Shown piece by piece: positions 60,482 through 64,000 of a DNA stretch of 64,000 nt. The notes beneath the pieces are model-generated. The model had not been told where the DNA came from. It saw only the letters and a list, made by a program, of their open reading frames with translations, and did not search any database. Both the position numbers and the translations under genes were made by a program. The DNA is taken from positions 186,001 to 250,000 of the forward strand of contig NZ_JAZHOB010000008.1 in the NCBI RefSeq assembly GCF_048751585.1, given 5' to 3'. The DNA is from G025836975 sp048751585. Lineage in GTDB: Bacteria > Pseudomonadota > Gammaproteobacteria > Burkholderiales > Burkholderiaceae_B. Position 1 is the stretch's first letter, and every line of letters starts with the position of its first letter.

Positions 60482-61308
60482 GGCTTGAACCTCAATTCGG
60501 CTTGGTGGGCCAGTGTGCCGCCCTGTTCGGCCCACAGATTCGCGCTGCCGTCGTCCCCCAGCGCTCCCGCCACATTGAACGGCCTGGGCGAAATCAGGGG
60601 CCGCAAGCCGCGGTACGACAGTGCAACGGCCTGCTTGCCGGGATTCGCATTGGTGAATGCGCGGCACATCAGGGTGGCGATCATGGGACCATGCACGACC
60701 AGGCCCGGATAGCCTTCGGTCAGGGTGGTATAGGGCTCGTCATAGTGAATCCGGTGCCCATTGAAGGTGACGGCCGAGTAGCGGAACAGCATGATCGGAT
60801 CGGGCACCACGATCTCTGACCACTGCGCCTTGGGCGCGACCGCGGCGCCTTCTAGCTTGGGCGGGCTGGGTTCGCGATAAACGATATCCTGCTCTTCTGA
60901 AATGCACAGCGCGTCGCCCTGGAGATATTCATGCTTTACGGTTACGAACAGCAGCTTGCCGCTGCGCCCTTCCTTTTCAGTGACGGCCGATATGGTGGAC
61001 TCGCGGCGTCCCTTCGTACCCACCCGCAAGGCTTGCAAAAACTGCAGGCGCCCGCCGGCCCACATGCGATTGCGGTCATCGACCGGCGGCAGGAAACCGC
61101 CGCGCCGGGGATGGCCATCGTCCCCGAGCTCGCGATACGGCAAGGCTTTTATGAACAGGCCCCAGTGCCACAGCAGGGGTAAGGGGTCGCCCTCCGCCGG
61201 CGCGGCCGCATCCAGGCTAAGAGCCATTCTTGCGATGTGCCCGACGTCGATATTGTCGTCGCAGCTTTCCTTACGTCCTATCCACGATGCGGGATCCTGT
61301 GTCGTCAT
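60478..61308 (-). CDS. MaoC-like / FAS1-type hydratase (itaconyl- or mesaconyl-CoA hydratase-like)
   Basis: 276 residues in a double-hotdog arrangement. The C-terminal half holds the hydratase residues in NGHRIHYDEPYTTLTEGYPG followed by LVVHGPMIATLM, as in mesaconyl-C4-CoA hydratase (Meh) and itaconyl-CoA hydratase (Ich). The N-terminal half resembles the FAS1-like dehydratase domain (LPLLWHWGLFIKALPYREL). First gene of the trio with the CoA-transferase and lyase. The exact acyl-CoA is inferred. Confidence 0.85.
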   Translation of the reverse strand: MTTQDPASWIGRKESCDDNIDVGHIARMALSLDAAAPAEGDPLPLLWHWGLFIKALPYRELGDDGHPRRGGFLPPVDDRNRMWAGGRLQFLQALRVGTKGRRESTISAVTEKEGRSGKLLFVTVKHEYLQGDALCISEEQDIVYREPSPPKLEGAAVAPKAQWSEIVVPDPIMLFRYSAVTFNGHRIHYDEPYTTLTEGYPGLVVHGPMIATLMCRAFTNANPGKQAVALSYRGLRPLISPRPFNVAGALGDDGSANLWAEQGGTLAHQAELRFKP

Positions 61309-61431
61309 GAATTGTTTCCAAGGTCAGATTAGAAATAAGCCAGGCTATAGCTTGCCTGCACGGCGTGTTTTTTTGAATTCGTTTTTGAATAAGCCCAGGT
61401 TTGGAGAAATCAAACCACAGGATTGCCACCG

Positions 61432-61463
61432 AAAAAAAAGCCCGGATCACAGCGTATCCGGGC
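61432..61463 (-). terminator. Terminator after the class I fumarase gene
   Basis: Minus strand GCCCGGAT, 8-base loop, ATCCGGGC, then eight T, 11 bases past the fumarase stop. It separates the fumarase transcript from the hydratase-transferase-lyase operon, which must have its own promoter between 61309 and 61431 or rely on read-through. Confidence 0.9.
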
Positions 61464-61473
61464 AGGCACAAGC

Positions 61474-63000
61474 CTATTGAACGGGCACCAGCGGTATCTC
61501 CGCAATCCGGGCCCGCCATTCCCTTGGGCCGGTCTCGTGAACCGATGTGCCCTTGGCGTCGACGGCCACCGTGACCGGCATGTCCTTTACATCGAACTCG
61601 TAAATGGCCTCCATGCCCAGGTCCTCGAAGCCGACCACTTTGGCGCCCCGGATAGCCTTGGACACCAGGTAGGCCGAGCCACCGACGGCCATCAGGTAGG
61701 CGGAACCGTGCTTGCGTATGGATTCGATGGCGACGGGGCCGCGCTCGGCCTTGCCTATCATTGAAATCAGGCCGGTTTTCTCGAGCATCATGTCGGTAAA
61801 CGAGTCCATGCGCGTCGCGGTGGTCGGGCCCGCGGGCCCCACGACCTCTTCGCGGACCGGATCGACCGGACCGACGTAATAGATGACCCGGTTGGTGAAG
61901 TCCACCGGCAGCTTCTCGCCCCGGTCCAGCATGTCCTGGATGCGCTTGTGGGCGGCGTCGCGGCCGGTCAGCATTTTTCCGGACAAAAGCAATGTCTGGC
62001 CCGGCTTCCAGCTGGCCACCTGCTCGCGTGTCAGCGTATTCAGGTCGACCTGCAGGGATTTGTTGTAATCGGGAGCCCAATGCACATCGGGCCAGTCGGA
62101 CAGCGAAGGCGGCGTCAACTGGGCCGGACCGGAGCCGTCCAGCTCGAAGTGCACATGACGGGTCGCCGCGCAATTGGGGATCATGGCCACAGGCTTGGAG
62201 GCTGCGTGCGTCGGAAAGGTATGTATCTTGACATCCAGCACAGTGGTCAATCCGCCCAGGCCCTGCGCGCCTATGCCCAGGGCGTTCACTTTCTGGTACA
62301 GGTCGATGCGCAGTTCTTCTAGCTTGTTTTGCGGGCCGCGCTGCAGCAGCTCGTACATATCGATGTCTTCCATGAGCGACTGCTTGGCCATCAGCATGGC
62401 CTTCTCGGCGGTTCCGCCCACGCCTATGCCCAGCATGCCGGGAGGGCACCAGCCGGCTCCCATCTGCGGCACGGTCTTGAGCACCCAATCGACCAGGGAA
62501 TCGCTGGGATTGAGCATGGCGAACTTCGATTTGTTTTCCGAACCGCCGCCCTTGGCAGCAACCTGCACATCGACCTTGTCGCCCGCGACCAGTTCGACAT
62601 TGACAATACAGGGCGTGTTGTCGCGCGTGTTCTTGCGCGTGAACAAGGGGTCGGACAGAATCGACGCCCGCAAGGGATTGTCGGGATTCAGATAGCCCTG
62701 GCGCACGCCCTCGTCGCATAGCTCCTGCATGCTGCGCCGCGTATCGAAACGCACGTTCATGCCGATCTTCAGAAACACGTTGACCACGCCGGTGTCCTGG
62801 CAAATAGGCCTGTGCCCTTCGGCGCACATGCGTGAATTGGTCAGAATTTGCGCAATGGCGTCCTTGGCCGCGGGACTTTCCTCAAGCTCGTAGGCACGGG
62901 CCAGATGCTGGATGTAGTCGGCGGGATGATAAAAACTGATGAACTGCACCGCGTCCGCAATGGACTGGATCAGGTCGCTTTCTCGTATGGTGGTTGTCAT
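61474..63000 (-). CDS. fumA: Class I fumarate hydratase (possibly also mesaconase)
   Basis: Iron-sulfur fumarase of 508 residues, with alpha and beta parts fused as in FumA/FumB. Likely cluster cysteines are Cys67 (HRPICQDTG), Cys185 (GWCPPGMLGIG) and Cys277 (PNCAATRHVHF). The C-terminal part has the swivelling domain beginning after LTREQVASW and the GPAGPTTATRMD loop. Hydrates fumarate to malate in the citric acid cycle. Class I enzymes also act on mesaconate, which would connect it to the neighbouring citramalyl-type operon; this is inference. Transcribed after the crotonase gene. Confidence 0.93.
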   Translation of the reverse strand: MTTTIRESDLIQSIADAVQFISFYHPADYIQHLARAYELEESPAAKDAIAQILTNSRMCAEGHRPICQDTGVVNVFLKIGMNVRFDTRRSMQELCDEGVRQGYLNPDNPLRASILSDPLFTRKNTRDNTPCIVNVELVAGDKVDVQVAAKGGGSENKSKFAMLNPSDSLVDWVLKTVPQMGAGWCPPGMLGIGVGGTAEKAMLMAKQSLMEDIDMYELLQRGPQNKLEELRIDLYQKVNALGIGAQGLGGLTTVLDVKIHTFPTHAASKPVAMIPNCAATRHVHFELDGSGPAQLTPPSLSDWPDVHWAPDYNKSLQVDLNTLTREQVASWKPGQTLLLSGKMLTGRDAAHKRIQDMLDRGEKLPVDFTNRVIYYVGPVDPVREEVVGPAGPTTATRMDSFTDMMLEKTGLISMIGKAERGPVAIESIRKHGSAYLMAVGGSAYLVSKAIRGAKVVGFEDLGMEAIYEFDVKDMPVTVAVDAKGTSVHETGPREWRARIAEIPLVPVQ

Positions 63001-63016
63001 GGGACTTGGCTATCGT

Positions 63017-63041
63017 AAAAATGGCGGGCCGGCGGGCCCGC
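63017..63041 (-). terminator. Possible terminator or attenuator just before the fumarase start
   Basis: Minus strand GCGGGCC, loop CGCC, GGCCCGC, then CATTTTTAC. The T run is 5 bases with one intervening CA, so strength is moderate. It lies 17 bases before the fumarase ATG and 24 after the crotonase stop. Confidence 0.5.
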
Positions 63042-63064
63042 TGGTTCTTTCTGACGGCGCAGGC

Positions 63065-63832
63065 TTATTTGCCGCGCCACACGGGCTTGCGCTTCTCCGC
63101 AAACGCGGTCGCGCCTTCCTTCGCATCGGCCGATGCGAAGATATGCGCAACGCGAGGGCGCTGCAAGTCGAACATGTCGGCCTGGCGCCAATCGCGCGAC
63201 TCGGTAACGATCTTCTTGGCTGTCTGCACGGCCAGCGGGCCGTTGGCGGCAATGATGCGCGCCAGTTCAAGGGCGGTTTCCAGGGACTTGCCAGGTTCCA
63301 CCAGGCGATTCACCAGGCCGTAGGCATGTGCGCGGGCCGCCGGGAGCATCTCGCCGGTCAGCACCGCCTCCATGGCGATATGGTAGGGAATCCGGCTGGG
63401 CAGCTTAAGCATGCCGCCGGCGCCCGCCACGATGCCGCGCTTGACTTCAGGCAAACCGAAACTGGCGTTGTTGGCCGCAACGATAAGATCGCAGGAAAGC
63501 GCCATTTCAAAGCCTCCGGCCAGTGCATAGCCCTCGACGGCCGCAATCAGTGGTTTCTTGGGCGGCCTTTCGCAAAGGCCGGCAAACCCCCTGCCCTCGA
63601 CCAGCGGCCGCTGGCCGTTATGGGCGAAAGCCTTCAGGTCCATGCCCGAGCAAAAGGTATTGCCCGCGCCCGTGAGGATGCCGATCATCACATTGTCGTT
63701 GGCATCGAGCGCGTCGAACGCCTTGGCCAGTTCGTGGGCGGTTTCGTAATTGACGGCGTTGCGCGCCTCGGGCCGATTAACCGTAATAATCTGAATCTGT
63801 TCGATTATTTCCACTTTCACCAAGTCGGACAT
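63065..63832 (-). CDS. Enoyl-CoA hydratase/isomerase family protein
   Basis: 255-residue crotonase-fold protein. VNRPEARNAVNYETAHELA, the oxyanion segment GNTFCSGMDLKAF, AAVEGYALAGGFEMALSCDLIVAA split here as the second oxyanion region, and the catalytic-glutamate context FGLPEVKRGIVAGAGG are visible; the C-terminus ends in EKRKPVWRGK. ATG 63832 has AGGAAGG upstream. Fatty acid or other acyl-CoA substrates are possible; its place before the fumarase and hydratase-transferase-lyase genes suggests acid catabolism. Confidence 0.9.
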   Translation of the reverse strand: MSDLVKVEIIEQIQIITVNRPEARNAVNYETAHELAKAFDALDANDNVMIGILTGAGNTFCSGMDLKAFAHNGQRPLVEGRGFAGLCERPPKKPLIAAVEGYALAGGFEMALSCDLIVAANNASFGLPEVKRGIVAGAGGMLKLPSRIPYHIAMEAVLTGEMLPAARAHAYGLVNRLVEPGKSLETALELARIIAANGPLAVQTAKKIVTESRDWRQADMFDLQRPRVAHIFASADAKEGATAFAEKRKPVWRGK

Positions 63833-64000
63833 AGCACCTTCCTTTAAAAAAGTTCCCTGCACCGCGGTCGACACCGCCTGCGTTACTAACAATCGACAAG
63901 CCCGCATCATACGACCAATTGCCGATAATCTTGATCCGGACAATCCTTCTTCCTGGCGGAACCAGTTAAAATCGAGAGATTTTGCAGCTTTTCGGTTTAC
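63833..64000. other. Right-edge intergenic region
   Basis: No gene is recognised. A TAAAAT at about 63967-63972 on the plus strand could be a -10 for a rightward gene beyond the window, for example a divergent regulator of the acid cluster. This is only a guess from position. Confidence 0.25.

Noticed and set aside
1..64000. CRISPR arrays, insertion sequences, prophage or toxin-antitoxin modules
   Set aside because: No spaced direct repeats, transposase, integrase other than XerD, or small paired genes were seen anywhere in the window.

Overview
The window reads as core chromosome of a high-GC betaproteobacterium of the order Burkholderiales, most likely family Alcaligenaceae (a relative of Bordetella, Achromobacter or Pusillimonas). 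Pointers are the order rlmE-ftsH-folP-glmM, the paired ppk/ppx, a tripartite-tricarboxylate (Bug) binding protein, and an AddAB-like recombination pair in place of RecBCD. No prophage, transposase, plasmid gene or CRISPR array was seen. Genes are tightly packed, often with 1-4 base overlaps of stop and start codons.

Layout. 1-2903: divergent ppk (cut by the window edge) and ppx, with a strong Pho box in front of ppk. 2910-9202: olsB, then glmM, folP, ftsH and rlmE on the minus strand and yhbY divergent. 9203-10227: terminators, an intergenic repeat-like element, greA and its structured leader. 10228-18194: a pyrimidine-type permease, a histidine phosphatase, a YchJ protein, a short-chain dehydrogenase and carAB. 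18195-25438: transaldolase, a VOC protein, a YcaQ-type DNA glycosylase, an SOS-box-controlled radical SAM protein, a DJ-1/PfpI lipoprotein divergent from a GlxA-type regulator, and a class V aminotransferase. 25461-33687: Nudix hydrolase, hslR, mnmH, a three-gene ABC importer, recR, ybaB, dnaX and the 4.5S SRP RNA gene. 33721-39703: the addA/addB-like pair. 39801-43853: modE, modCBA with a ModE operator, and xerD. 43926-46249: ybaK, then an AT-richer patch with a J-domain/SH3 membrane protein beside tRNA-Arg(CCU). 46250-58421: Bug protein, AEC transporter, tsaE-amiC, dedA, mutL-miaA, purM, hda, a HAD phosphatase, pcnB and folK. 58434-63832: an acid-degradation cluster (CitE-like lyase, class III CoA-transferase, MaoC-like hydratase, class I fumarase, enoyl-CoA hydratase).

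Working together. The last cluster has the three activities of the itaconate/citramalate route (CoA activation, hydration, cleavage to acetyl-CoA and pyruvate) plus a class I fumarase that could also act on mesaconate. modE and modABC form a self-contained molybdate circuit. YcaQ and the SOS-regulated radical SAM protein look like a DNA-damage neighbourhood. tsaE-amiC and mutL-miaA recall the enterobacterial tsaE-amiB-mutL-miaA order, here split by dedA.

The least explained items are the J-domain/SH3 protein at the tRNA, the lipoprotein that shares the GlxA sensor fold, and the transcript leader of greA. All calls come from reading sequence and from remembered family features; no database search was run.
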